The position numbers and the translations under genes were made by a program. From Enoplolaimus lenunculus (Eukaryota > Nematoda > Enoplea > Enoplida > Thoracostomopsidae), in the NCBI GenBank assembly GCA_030248215.1, contig JASANG010002605.1, positions 62,001 through 126,000 on the forward strand: a DNA stretch of 64,000 bases, in the 5' to 3' direction. The notes beneath the pieces are model-generated. The model was not told where the DNA came from and made no database searches. It worked only from the letters and a program-made list of their open reading frames with translations. Of this stretch, positions 1 to 11,401 are shown piece by piece. The first letter of the stretch is position 1. Every line of letters begins with the position of its first letter.

Positions 1-174
1 CTAGTTAATTCTTCATTCTTTCGTTAAACTTCAAATTCAATGATTTTCTTCACCTGAAACTTGAAGAAAAGTTAAAACAACCCACCATTTGCTTAGCTAT
101 TTTGGTAGCGGCCAAGTTGCATATAAAGTTCATCAATTTTTTCTCCGCTATCCGGTATCAAGTTGCTTATGAAT

Positions 175-300
175 ATTTTAAGTGTGTAAAGATTAATAAA
201 TTTATACCCGCACTTTGAAATTCTTTACCTGCGGGTATACCCGCGTCTAAATTTGCTTACCCGTCCCGCATTTACCAGCGGGTACCTACGGGTAGCGTGC
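175..300. repeat. Family L fragment (cgggtA/TACCCGC-rich dispersed repeat)
   Basis: Several short direct and inverted copies of CGGGTA/TACCCGC occur here, ending in a GCGTGCAGCTCTG-like edge. The same motif cluster and edge recur at about 2025-2480 and 32270-32700, which marks a dispersed repeat. No protein is encoded. The rest of 1-1499, apart from 405-500, shows nothing recognisable; in particular no further LDL-A exon. Confidence 0.5.
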
Positions 301-404
301 AGCTCTGTCCTGGGCACATTAATGTACGATTGTAAATGGCGTTTAGAACAAGCTCGAGTTACCAGTTGAGCCAGACAGATGTTCAAGGACACGATAAACT
401 CGCA

Positions 405-500
405 CTAGTAGATCTAGAGGGGGCTGCTGAGCATTAGCCACCCGTCAAAAAAATTTTTGTGATAAAACGGTAAGGTTCCAATCTTACAATTTTCAGTCTC
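405..500. repeat. Family J fragment
   Basis: A stretch with AAATTTTTTGTGATA followed by a 'gg(t)aaggtcc..tta' segment resembles parts of 38765-38950 and 50575-50800. It is probably a degraded copy of one dispersed element. Ends are not defined. Confidence 0.35.
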
Positions 501-1499
501 AGAAAATTGGCACACATATAGCATACACATTTCTAGTACCGCCGCTGCATACACGGCAGAAAGTATAAACAGATCCGAATCGCTAAATAACTCTACTAAG
601 AAAAAAGCTGTTGAAATAAAATTATTCAGTTCTTAAGCATCTCATGTTCAAACCTATTTGAATTGAATGAAAATGTTTAAACTATAAAGTATGTCGAAAC
701 GTTTGTACGCTCAGATTGTAACTGTGGGTGCTATTCGTTAAATGGCTGCAGCCCCATGACCAGTTAGCAGTAACTTTTCAACTATCAGCCAACATTTTGA
801 GATGTGACATTTAACGCATCAATTCATGGATTGGTGGTCATCCAAAAAGTGATAGAAATACAAGTCACAGGTTCAAAAGTTACAATAACTTATACCGATT
901 GGTGAGTGTTTTTAACCCAAGATTGATTTCTCGTAAAAATTCCAATTTACCACTGCGCAATATATTATAGTCCAAACGCGTAATAAAACGTTCTAATATT
1001 ATATTGCATTAATTTGTAATACCCACTACTGCTGAACGAATTTTGTGGAACGCTTTAACGTATTTCGGAGCCCTTTGAGTTCATGAAATTTTTACCAATC
1101 ACCAGCGGCTTTAAAATACGGAACGAAATATTGAATCCCATCAGGAATTAAGTCCTAGTATCAAGATTTAGTACTAAAATTGCGTTCGGCTTCTCGCTCG
1201 TCAACTTTCACCATACTGTAACATATCGCGCGCACCATCACACATTTCTGGATTCACTACAATCCTGCTATTGTTACGTTCCAGTAGTAGGTGACGGGGT
1301 GTAATCAAAATAATTGAAACGTAAAATAGATATTGAAGTATAAAAGTTAATACCAAAAAATTGAAGCGAGCAAAAATTTATCGGGCTTTTTAAAATTAGA
1401 AAATGGCAAATTCACCAGAATTTTTAAAATTTTGGACGTATTTCGTATGGTTGGATCCACTACAAGCCTTCTAAACTGACTTACAAGTATTTGACTTAC

Positions 1500-1610
1500 C
1501 GCATTCCGATTCATCGCTTTCGTCGCCGCAATCATTTTCTTCATCGCAAACGTATCGTTTAGAAATACATTGATCGTTGTCACAGCGAAATTCTGACAAT
1601 CTGCATCGAC
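1500..1610 (-). CDS. LDL-A exon (third in transcription order)
   Basis: 111 nt, 37 residues, phase 1-1. Acceptor TTTCATTCAG, donor GTAAGT. The translation begins [14 protein letters not shown] and ends with [16 protein letters not shown], giving a complete six-cysteine class A module with the SDE calcium motif intact. Confidence 0.88.
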
Positions 1611-4313
1611 CTGAATGAAAACGTGTAATCTTTTTACACTTTTTCAAACATTCAAAACTTCATCCAAAGGTATACAGCTAAGCGTTTTTCCTTAACCTAA
1701 GCCTAAAGCGTTAATGCGGAAGAAGTGAACAAGAACCATTTCAGAAATGTCTCAGGAAATACATTCCTTGCCAATTTTGAACTTTCTCAAATATCACACA
1801 ATATTTCTAATGGCATTTCTCAATTTCATCTGAAGGCAAATCCTTTCATATATGGAAAAAACAAATTTAAGTGTTTACCAAACGTATATCTCAAGGGTTA
1901 TTCCTGAACTGTTGAATGTGGATTAAGAAATTTTATTTTTGTTCAACTTTATACAGTACACGACTTATGCTTTAACTTGGCTTTGATCCTAAAATCACTA
2001 CGTATAGCAGAAGTGGAACCGGCCGCCGACTGCCTCCACCACAGCTGCACGCTACCCGCGAGTCGCGCGTATGCGCGGGAAAACGGGGACGGGTAAGAAA
2101 ATTTTGACGGGGGTATACCCGCGGGTAAACAATTTCAAATCGCGGCTACAAAATTTGCGATTCTTTACCTGCCTAAAATTTTCATTAAAAAACTAGCCAC
2201 CAGGTAATGCAAAAAAACTTTTATTTTAAACTGTTTTTAAAGTATGAGTGAAAAATAAGTTTCCAGTAACACCAATGCACTTTAAAATTACACAATTGTA
2301 TTGAGCACAGAAAAACAAATAAGAGCGGGTAAATGCGGGTAAATGCGGCTAATGGTACAGGAATTTTCCGCGTGTAAAGGCAGGCAATGGGTGAAGAATT
2401 TTTTGCGCGGGTACACCCGCTGGTAAAAAAATTTCCGCGGGTAAAGCGTAGCGCGGACAACAAAATCTTTGCCAACTTACACCTACAGGGCTCAGTAGGC
2501 AAGCTGGAGAGGCCTATTTAGCTGTAAAGCAGTGAAATTTCTGTATTACCGCAAACCTCAGCTGTGATAAAACGATTCTTGGATCAATATGATTTCTTTA
2601 TATTCGCACAATTTTACTACTGTTTCAGAAGACTACGAAATCTGTTTCTACGTGTCGACCCATAACACTTGACCGCTGTTTCTTATCTTAAATAAAAAGT
2701 TATTTAGGCAAATACCGCAGCCAGTCTCATCGCTGCCATCCCCGCAGTCGTTATGCTTGTCGCAAACTGTATTCAAATTAACACATTGGCCATTTTGGCA
2801 TCGCAAGTGGCGGAACTCACATCCTGAAATGGTAACATTTTAATTTGTCGCTGGACAACCCGTCGACTGACAATTTGTTATCGGAACTTTTGTCGGATGG
2901 AAAAATTACCGCTGATCAGCGGGGTCAAGATTTATGAGTAGGATTAGGATCGGGATAAGGATAAGTTTATATATGCTTAGAGTTTAGGTTGAGGCATATG
3001 AGCGGTTCGGGCAACGAATTGTCTTAGATTTTAGAAAATTGTTTAGTACCACTGATATGTAAGCAGAACTGAAGATTTCCTGTGGCAAAGAAGAGATATG
3101 GTAAAACGTAGACGTTACCCTTATCCAAGCAAGTGTATCAGTTAAGAAATCCGAGTTAAACTATTATGTTTTATTTTCGTTACTAAGAGTTCTGGTTTGG
3201 AATTCTTCAAGTGTGTCTTCCACAGTGTGTAATTTTAATTTAGTCTCAATTTTTCGTGCAATTTATAACCTAATCTCAATGCGCAACCAGAAATCCGATA
3301 GCATTTTCGAAAAAATCCATCATTCATTTGTTGGTTTCCAAACAAATATTTGTACTCTCTAACAGCTTAAACTAACTTGATTTAAGCTTAAGCTAATCCA
3401 GCAGTATTAAACTAACTTTTTAGATTAACTAAACTAACAGGTAGGTTTACGCTTAAACTCATTTAAAATTTTACATATTTTCAGTTTAAGCTAAACTTAA
3501 TGAACTCTTAGATGCACGGATGCACTTGTTACTTTAATCTAAAAATAAGTTTACTTAAACTCGTGTTAAGCTTAAAAACACACTAGTTTAAGTAAAACTT
3601 AAAATTCTAGTTTAGTTAGTCTATCCAGCCATTTAAGTTTTACTTAAACTGATGTTCAAGTTTAGTTGAGCTATAATTTAAGTTTAAGTTTTTAGAGAGT
3701 AAGTTCCAGCAACTATCTGACAATTTTACGTGCATTCGCTAATTTTTTTCTTTAAAGTTTCATTTTAGCCAGATGAATATTATATTTACAATATATACAC
3801 ACTTCTATTGCATTTGTAGAGAAATGAAACATATTTTGATTATTTAAACTTAAATTTCCGCTTACCGTTTCCGTTATTTTGATCATTATTGAATTCCGTT
3901 TTCGTTATTTTTTATTAGCCGTTTACACCCTGCCCAAATGTTATAGAAACATTCGTAAAACGTGAACAATAATACCTTACGGCAAATGTATAGAACTGGG
4001 CTGAAACAGTAGTATAAGCATATTCCTAAACATAGGCATAAGAATGAACCGACAACTAAAGCCCAAACCCGAGCCTACGCCTAAGCAATAAAATGGTCTA
4101 AAGCTCAAGCTAACTCTGATGCCGTCCCGCTGAAAAACGTTAGGCCCCTGATCTTTTTACATGGGCCTACCTTACCACACACAGCTTCATCACTTCCATC
4201 GCCACAATCGTTATCATAATCGCATGTGTATCTGTCAGGAATGTGTTTACCATTGTAGCAAAGATAAGCTGAAACCACCGCATCCGTATTTTGGCATCTA
4301 TGGGTCCCGTATT
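1500..4313 (-). CDS. Partial gene with at least three LDL-receptor class A domains
   Basis: Three minus-strand exons (4176-4313, 2716-2823, 1500-1610, in transcription order) each encode one LDL-A module with conserved cysteines and the acidic calcium-binding C-D-x-x-x-D-C-x-D-x-S-D-E-x-x-C signature. All are bounded by AG acceptors and GT donors and all are phase 1-1, so they splice in frame to one another. Symmetric phase 1-1 single-module exons are typical of LDLR/LRP-type and other extracellular mosaic proteins. The protein is therefore probably secreted or on the cell surface and binds ligand through calcium-folded modules. Its 3' end lies beyond the left edge. The 5' end is unresolved: nothing convincing was found beyond 4313. 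Without the rest, LDLR, LRP, SCO-spondin-like or protease mosaics cannot be separated. Confidence 0.85.
2025..2480. repeat. Family L repeat copy
   Basis: Dense CGGGTA/TACCCGC motifs in both orientations, starting with a CTGCACGCTACCCGC edge that matches, inverted, the end of the fragment at 175-300. It lies in the intron between two LDL-A exons. No coding capacity is seen. Confidence 0.55.
2716..2823 (-). CDS. LDL-A exon (second in transcription order)
   Basis: 108 nt, 36 residues, phase 1-1. Acceptor ATTTCAG, donor GTATTT (weak). The translation has the order [13 protein letters not shown], then [16 protein letters not shown], a canonical class A module. Confidence 0.88.
3352..3702. repeat. 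Foldback repeat of AAACTTAA/TTAAGTTT motifs
   Basis: The left edge TACTCTCTAACAGCTTAAAC and the right edge GTTTAAGTTTTTAGAGAGTA are inverted copies, and the interior is filled with short TTTAAGTT/AACTTAAA motifs on both strands. It could fold into a long imperfect hairpin, like a non-autonomous DNA transposon. It is intronic to the LDL-A gene. Confidence 0.65.
3981..4168 (+). mobile_element. Family A element (TTAGGC-bearing), diverged copy
   Basis: The left end GGCAAATGTATAGAACTGGG and the right end CCCCTGATCTTTTTACATGGGCC are diverged inverted copies of the family A terminus (GCCAATGTAAAGAACAGGGG). The interior keeps the AGTATAAGCATATTCC and GTCTAAAGCTCAAGC blocks and degenerate GCCTAAG hexamers. 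It is inserted directly after the donor of the LDL-A exon at 4176. Confidence 0.7.
4176..4313 (-). CDS. LDL-A exon (first seen in transcription order)
   Basis: 138 nt, 46 residues, phase 1-1. Acceptor ATATCAG, donor GTAAGG. It encodes [19 protein letters not shown] and then [16 protein letters not shown]. The hydrophobic residue and spacing before the second cysteine are slightly unusual but the six cysteines and SDE motif are complete. A family A repeat ends only about 8 bases beyond the donor. Confidence 0.85.
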
Positions 4314-5187
4314 CTGATATATGTTTAGCGCCTATCACCGGTTGGTGACATGTTTGGTAACTTTTAAGACAGGTGGTGAGGTTCGAAATTCAGCGTATTT
4401 TTCGCATTTGATTTGTGTTACTTTGGTGCCAATTTTGAATGTGATATATAGATTTAGAATATTACGAGCCAAGATGATAAATGCTCTAATAATACTAGAG
4501 CGTTTAGCATTAAGCACATGGTCATGGCATACTGTGCGTACCTGAAAATGACCGCTTTCCAGGTTTTTGAGATTCAAAAACGCAATCTCAACTCGTACTC
4601 TTGCCCTCACAAATCTAAGCCGAAATCACAACCTAACGCGTAACCCTTAGTGTAAGCCTAAGTCAGACTGTGACGGAAGCTTAGCCTGTGACATGCCTAA
4701 ATCCAAAAAATCTCGAAAACTGCTATTAAAGAACAACCTGTTCAATTGCTGCAAAATAAGCTAATTTAACTACTGTTAAAAATCTGCTTACCGTTACCCG
4801 GGTATATGAAATCCGTCAACGCATACAACAGACACCATGCCATCAAAACTACAAATTCCATTGCGAAAGCAAAAATTCTTCAAAACCGAGATTTTCACAA
4901 GCTTAAGCACCTGTTTGCATTTGCATAAAGTTGCAAGACAACAGGTTCTATAATTTTGGAGTATTGTCCAAACATGCATAGGTCGCAATTCCTGTAAACG
5001 TTTACAAACTTGAAACGCTCACAATTCCTTCGGCGCAGCAGTTGATCCAAAAACTGCAGCCGCCCCCCTTGCACTTGTACGCAACATAGTAGTGAAAGAA
5101 ACAAGGCTAGCGAAACCTGCGTGAAGCCAATGACAATTTTAATAGTTGATTTCAAAAACAAGATGGCCTGTATCCAAAAACATCAGA
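4314..5187. other. Upstream region of the LDL-A gene, no supported exon
   Basis: I looked for exons preceding the first LDL-A module. One minus-strand reading frame near 4800-4915 has an EGF-like look (C..NGIC...C..GF) but its stop and donor phases do not fit the next exon. Another near 4990-5125 has a hydrophobic leader-like stretch (VSLALFLSLLCCVQVQ) but no ATG. Both are left uncalled. Confidence 0.4.
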
Positions 5188-5335
5188 GGGAGCTCACCCT
5201 CATGCAAAAATTTTAGCCCCGCTAGAAAATTTTCAACCTCGCTAATAAGTCAACGAAAACCCTTGTATGTCCCTTCTGAAACGTATTTAGCTCTCCTAGC
5301 AAGGTGAGCTGACCACGGGTCTTGTCCTCGTAGCA
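5188..5335 (+). repeat. Family I dispersed repeat
   Basis: Shares AAATTTT.AGCCCC, GAAAACCCTTGTATG and AAGGTGAGCTG.C.ACGGG blocks, in the same order, with copies at 19795-19960, 20214-20380, 20816-20950, 22335-22495 and (inverted) 25225-25370. Confidence 0.7.
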
Positions 5336-5608
5336 GGCTGCTACGGCAAGGAACAGTACTTTGCTCGGCATCATAGCCGAACGATATTCAATTCTAGTAA
5401 ACACAAAACCCACCATAACTAATCGGAAGTTACGCCATGTACATTTGGAAAGCATTTACTTGTTGAAAAACACAGTAACAAAGTTGCGCGATTTAGATTT
5501 GATATTCTTCTAAGGTACTGACTCAGCAAATATTGTCAGGGACACTGTTTCTCTTGTGACGTACCCTCAGGACCTAGTTTATGGACTTCGAGGATATATA
5601 TATTTGGC

Positions 5609-5692
5609 ATTATTATTATTATAATTATAATTGTTGTTGTTGTTATTGTTGCTATCATTATTATTATTATTATTATTATTGTTATTATTGTC
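5609..5692. repeat. ATT-type microsatellite
   Basis: Runs of TTA/ATT triplets interrupted by TTG triplets. Simple-sequence DNA with no sign of coding. Confidence 0.9.
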
Positions 5693-7795
5693 TCCATTGT
5701 TAATGCTTATGTTGATTTTGACGTTAATATTTGTATGTTGTTTCCCTTTTTGGTTCCATGGTATTGGTTAAGTTTTTCACTGCCTAAGTCTCATAGCCAT
5801 ATCGATTCAGTTCTGCAATAGGGAGAGAACCCCACCAGGTCTGATATTCAATATGCTATCCGCACCCTCGTCTGTCGCGCAGATACGTACCTGACCTGCG
5901 TTCTTGGAAATTAGTGGTAGGATGTGCACTGAAAGTTAAATACTCAGTCGGAAACTTGTAAGCACAAAAAAGGGGGTGCCTACACGACAGTACAAATAGA
6001 GATGGGGGTGTCTGTGGTTTACAAATTGTAAAAAAAGAGTAACATGTTCCATGCGTTGGGAGTGGGTTAGCAGAGTGACGGCACTTTAATTACGAAATCC
6101 AGGCAACCCTGTGGTTCTATTTTGATTGTTATTGTTTTCATACGTATCCATTCTCTTGCTTGTTGTTTTATGAATAGTCTTATGTATCGGTTGACATGCT
6201 AAGCTCTTGACACTCATGGTTTGGGTCCAGCTCGAGTACAGTTTTTACGACACATTTTTGCATTTCTGTTACCCCCCTTATATTTTTTCATTTTTCTTTT
6301 CTGCCCACTATCTGCTTGCGAGCTCCCAAGATTTGACTAGACCGCACTATCTGCACAGTTTGACTAGTTTCTGTTTTGCACCGTTTGAATAAATCTTGAC
6401 TAGAGGCAGCCCGTTAGTTGTCAGCGTGGTGTTTGCTTATGGGATTATTCGTGGGGTAGAAAATTTTGAGAAATTCAGTGTAAGTGAACACATGCGCACA
6501 AGAAACTGATAAAGGGTAACAGGTGACACCCCCTTGGGAAGATGTGGCCCTTAATAACACTGCTATGGCCCCTAGAGTTTTTCTATGCCAGTCCGCCCCA
6601 TTCAGGTTTCCGGCTGCAGGACCCGTTCAGATCTGGCAAATTCAGGACATTGGAAGGACCGTACATGCTGTACTAAAAGTTGGGTCCAACCCTTGCGCTC
6701 ACCGGAATTTGACTAGAATAAAAATTAATTGTATGCAGTTGACTAGATATACACTCACATTGCACTGCATAGGCGTTATGAGAGGGGTGATGAGCATTGG
6801 CACTCTGAGGGGCGAAAAGTGGGGTCTGTAGGACCCGAGCAGCCAGAAATGGCTAGGCATGGCTTCTCGGGTCATTAGGATGCCGTGAACGTCCCCGGCG
6901 TATTATCAGTAAAACGTACATCCACATTCACGCTTAGCTTTCAACCCTTACCCCTTGTTGAGAAAGATTTTGCATGTAGGCGTAAAGGAAATTGTACGAT
7001 ACAGGCAGCAGGAAATTGCACACCAAAGTGGATGATCATTACTAGGAGTAAAAAGGGGGTCCACGAGTTTGGTCATGCACAAAAAGGAGGGTCAGGCCTT
7101 CCGACTGTGGCTTCAGGACGTCCGAAATTTAGCTTAGGGGCGCGCAGGAATCCTTTTAAAGGGTCGCCATTTGTGAGTTAAGCCGCATACTCAAAACAGT
7201 GCGCCATTACGGCTCAGGCTATTAAGCGGATATCATCGAGGCCTTAAATCACCAGTGGCCAGGGTCCCGCCCGGCAGTTGAATATCCCCACCCCCAGTAT
7301 AGCCGCAGCGTCGTCCCGCAGCCCGTTAAGCACCTTTTCGTTGAAACCCGAGTTTTCAAAATATATATATGCGCGGCCCTGTTCAAAACAGCTCTACACA
7401 AGAGAAATACGACCACTGGCCGGCAAACATAACAGGGGAGTTTCAGCTCAGAACGTAGGAGACGCAATACGCGCTGTAGGGGGAGGACGGTTATAGGTTG
7501 TTTTCAATTTCAAAATTTTGAATTTCAGAGTTTGAATCTTGGAAGGTCTCGCTTCGGTTTAAGGGGGTAGTTCATATAGGATCGAGGGGTTAAAAGTGTT
7601 TTTAGGCTTAGGACGCGCTAAATGGGGCATAAAAAGTTTGTGTTTTGCGCAGGCTTAGCGGGAATTGTGGAAGGAAACTGAGCAGAGTGACGGTTTGTGA
7701 TGTTTTAGGACGATTAACGTTGGATAGGGTGGCTGGTTGTTTTCAATTTTCAGGCCTGGGGCTGGCATTTTCGGGTTCGGCACGCCGGATTGGCC

Positions 7796-9300
7796 GAGTA
7801 AGCCGTCCCGGCTGCCGTTTTAGGTCAAGAACCAGGATTTTGCGAAAGTTTTAGAATTTCGGGGCACTGATTTTTGAAGTATTATTATAACTTGGGGATC
7901 TCGGGATTTGAAAACCGGTTCCAATTATCTTGGACCCGTTGTCTTAGCCGAGAAAGCCGCTCCGAACCTGCGCTATAAATGGACATCTGAAGTTAAGGGC
8001 AAATTTAGGTTATATATAATGGTTGCGGAAGGAATTTTTAGGCAGATGCTAATTTCGTTTTCTAATGTAAAGCGCGGAGGCTGGTATTTGACAATTCTTC
8101 GTATCGCATTGGCCAAGAAAATCATCCCATTTATAGCCCGTAAGGCAGCAGTTAAAAATTATAGGCGTTTGAAAATTTCGAAATTTTGTGTATACCCGTC
8201 CAGAGGCCCGGGTCTGAAAAATGCGATTTTCACTTTTCTGAGATCGGACGTTAAAATTTGTACTGTTCAACTCAGCTCGCTGAGATGATCAAGAAAACCA
8301 CCCCAAACCTCACCCGGAAACCAATAGATAAAAAGTTATGGACCTGTGGAGCTTTCGAGATTTAACGTGTACATGCTTTTACGGATCCCGGTCCAAAAAC
8401 GCGATTTTCACTTTTCCGGGGTTGGGCGCTAAAATTGGTATCAATCGATTCAGCTCATCGAGCTGGTTAAGAAAACCACCCCAAACCCTGTCCGCAAATC
8501 CGTGCATAAGGAGTTATGGTCAATCAAAGCTTTTTAAGATTTTACGTGTGTACGCTTTACGGATCGGATCCTGAAAAATGCGATTTTCACTTTTTCACGA
8601 TCCACCATAAAAATGGACACCATTCGATTCCGCGAATTGCGCTGAGTAAGAAAACCACCCCAAACAGGGTTTGCAAATCAAAACTTAAAAAGTTACGATC
8701 ATTTGAAAATTTTGATAATTTACATTTACACACAAAGTACGGATCCGGTTCGAAAAACGCGATTTCAACTTTTTCGAGCTACTGGGTTAAAATTGATATC
8801 ATTCGACTCGGCTGGCTGAGTAGAGCAAGAAAACCACCCCACACATGGCCCGCAAACCCATAGTTAAAAATTTATGGTTAATTGGAAATTTCGAAATTTT
8901 GTGTGTACACGCTTTGCGGATACGGCTCCGAAAAATGCGATTTTCACTTTTTCGGGGTGCGATGTTAAATTTGATACCACTCGATTCCCCGCATTCTGCC
9001 GAGTAAGAAAACTACCCCGAATAGTGTCCGCAAATGAATACTTCAAAAGTTATGGTCCGTCGAAAATTCTGAAAATTTGTGTACATGCTTTACGGAGCGG
9101 ACCTATAAAAACGCGATTTTCACTTTTCCAGGACCCACCGTTAAAAGTGATACCGTTCGATTTCTTGCGGTGCCCTGAGTCAAAAAACCACCCCTAACAA
9201 TGCCCGCAAGTGAATATTTAAAAAATTATAATCAATTGAAGTCTTGGGACTTTTGGTATTTTAGGCGTGCGATTTTCACTCTTCTGAACTATAGCATTAG
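7796..9300 (+). repeat. Satellite-like tandem array, ~178-bp period
   Basis: The landmark AAGAAAACCACCCC recurs at 8291, 8469, 8648, 8827 and 9005, with variants at 8115 and 9181, giving spacings of 176-179. Each unit also repeats a GCGATTTTCACTTTT segment and a GTGTACACGCTTTACGGA-like segment. More degraded units appear to extend left to about 7800. Long frames through the array arise because units are similar and poor in stops, not because they code. Confidence 0.92.
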
Positions 9301-10154
9301 TTGGGTGTCGGTTGAATTATTTTATTGTTCTGGTTAGTAGCATCACATCAAGTAGGGCTCGCTGATATATATTTGGGAGATTATGGCTCGTCAGGTTTTG
9401 CAAATCCGCACGTGTATACTCTGTGGGGGCAGGGCTAATAAGTGGAATCACTAGTTTTCTAGGTTCCGGAGTCCAAAATCGATGTTCCCCAACTGGACTG
9501 GTCTGGCTAGTCAAGAGGACCACCCTGTGGGGTCACTTGTAGATGACTATTTAACCAATTGCCGCTGGTCAAGACCACCATTCTAACAGGCTTACTCCGT
9601 CCCAGGACTGAGTATCAACTTAAGGGTTAGAATTTGATCTATAGAGGGGAACGTGTGCAAGCTAAATCATTGCGTAGGTTGCGGCTTCCATGAGAAGGTC
9701 AATTAGAACAATATGCTTGCGGGAATCTAGGTTTTGAATCCTCTTACAAAATCTTAGGCATACTTGTTTTCATTTTATTGTTTAATTTTGTACATTCTCT
9801 GCTTATGCGTATATATGATCTGTTTTTATTGTTGTTTTGTGCTTCCGATTTTTTATGGTCATTTCACCCCTCCCCAATGCTCTACCGTCCCACAGTGCAG
9901 AGTCTGCCATTTTTCAAATGTTTGTATAGTAATTAGACTCCGTAGAGCGAGTACATCAGATAGAAAAGGGGAAGGCCCCATAACTAAAGCTGCACGTAGT
10001 GGTCATGTTTTCAGGGGAACTCCGCGACCAAGTTTTGACCCAACACCTACTACCTTTGTGCTGTGTTGTACATCTGCATCCAGACTTCAGATAGGGGTCG
10101 CCCTAACTAACCCCTCTCACAACTTCTCGTTTGAGCATAGTGTATTAAATTCTC

Positions 10155-10335
10155 CAACCAATCACAGGCTTTTGAAAACACATTTTAACGCTCGCTTAGC
10201 ATTGGTTGACTTATATCCTGAGCCTTCTGACCAATAGAATAAGCGTATGATGTCTGTCTTCGGGGCGCGCTGATTGGACGAATTCGGGGCTCGCGCAGTA
10301 TATAAGACCGCTGCACAGGCTGAACATTCAGTTCA
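10155..10335 (+). promoter_or_regulatory. Predicted RNA polymerase II core promoter
   Basis: A TATATAAG box at 10299-10306 stands 31 bases before a TCAGTT initiator (A at 10330), the standard spacing. CCAAT boxes lie upstream at about 10160, 10230 and, inverted, 10272. A GTAAGA splice donor follows at 10483, so a non-coding first exon of about 150 nt is possible. AATAAA occurs at 10652. The next gene on this strand is EXOC3, whose first coding exon is preceded by an acceptor. The promoter could equally belong to an LTR-like element. Confidence 0.55.
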
Positions 10336-11401
10336 GTTTGAGTTTTTCGGTTTTTCGCTCGCGTGCTCGAGCCGCGACAGCAAACCGATCTCTCTGCACA
10401 CGGAGGCGACTTAGTGTGCACGAGAGTTTCGGGGCGCTGATGCAAGGGGGGTTATGCGCGTTTCGCGCAGGGGTAAAATTTGGTAAGAATTTTAAGGGGG
10501 GCCCGGTTAAAATTTTGCAGTTTTCACGAAGGGGGTGTGGGTAAAATTTTGGGTTAAACTTTGCCTGTCGTTGGCGACAACGCAGGTGTGAGATTTTCAT
10601 ACAAATTTAGGGGGGTAAAGTTAAATCATGAAATCAGCACACAGATGCTATAATAAATGATTGTGCAGAAAACAAGCGTATCTAAGAATTACATAGACAT
10701 TCGTAGGATTGATTGTCAACACGATAGGGAGGCCAATACAGCCTAATGCCAAGCATTAAGGATATGACGACCAAAAGAGCTAAGGCCCTATCGTTATAGA
10801 AAACTTATGTGTACCCCGTGATTTTGGGCGATTCTAGCCAGGCCCCAGTGAACTAAGTAATTAACAGGTCTCGACCAGTTGACAATCAAACTGCTGAATG
10901 CGCAGCCTGTGAAAAATCGCGCTTAAGTCTAGGGAAAATGTAGTGCCCTCGGAAACAGACACAGTGTTAAGGAATATATCTAAACAAAGTCTCTCAAGAA
11001 ACCGCTTAAATTTTCAGTACGCACATAGCGGGATTCTTGTTGTACATCAACACCCCCTAACACCTTTATAGGATCTTAAGGTGAACGTGCAGCTTTTCTG
11101 AAAACTATTAAGGTAACGATGGTGAGCTTGTCTGGAATGCCCACACAATGAGTGCGAATTCTGAGCTTAGGCTTAAGCAAACCATGGAGCCTAAATTGGA
11201 GTTAAACCGCGCCTACCTGAAGGCTCCATACTACTAATCAAGCTCACCATCACGAGACATAGAACACATCTCAAGTAGCGATTTATAACTATAAGCTACG
11301 GTAAATAGTTGTAAGGTAGTTGATATGTGGTAAGAAACCAGGAACACAGAGGAATTTCGTAACTCATTTATCGCGCTCTTTTTAGCAGTTATTATTAAAC
11401 T

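Larger units (their letters stand above)
5540..10660. other. Block of distinct composition, possibly one large repeat or LTR-like unit
   Basis: Compared with its flanks this stretch is less AT-rich and lacks the dispersed A-Q families. It holds five TTGACTAG octamers between 6333 and 6746, a ~178-bp satellite (about 7800-9300) and a TATA promoter followed by AATAAA at 10652. No gag, pol or other conserved protein frame was found. It could be a solo LTR, a non-autonomous element, or ordinary sequence carrying a promoter for the gene to the right. No second copy lies in the window to define its ends. Confidence 0.4.

Noticed and set aside
4794-5161. Minus-strand frames resembling an EGF module and a signal peptide for the LDL-A gene
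   Set aside because: The EGF-like frame lacks one cysteine, meets a stop before the good donor, and its other donor has the wrong phase for the next exon. The leader-like frame has no ATG.
7908-8863. Several open frames of 78-126 codons
   Set aside because: They lie in the ~178-bp satellite and repeat with its period.
9764-10237. 157-codon open frame on the plus strand with a hydrophobic start
   Set aside because: It sits just upstream of the TATA box and initiator and overlaps a CCAAT box. No family resemblance; the hydrophobic start comes from T-rich DNA.
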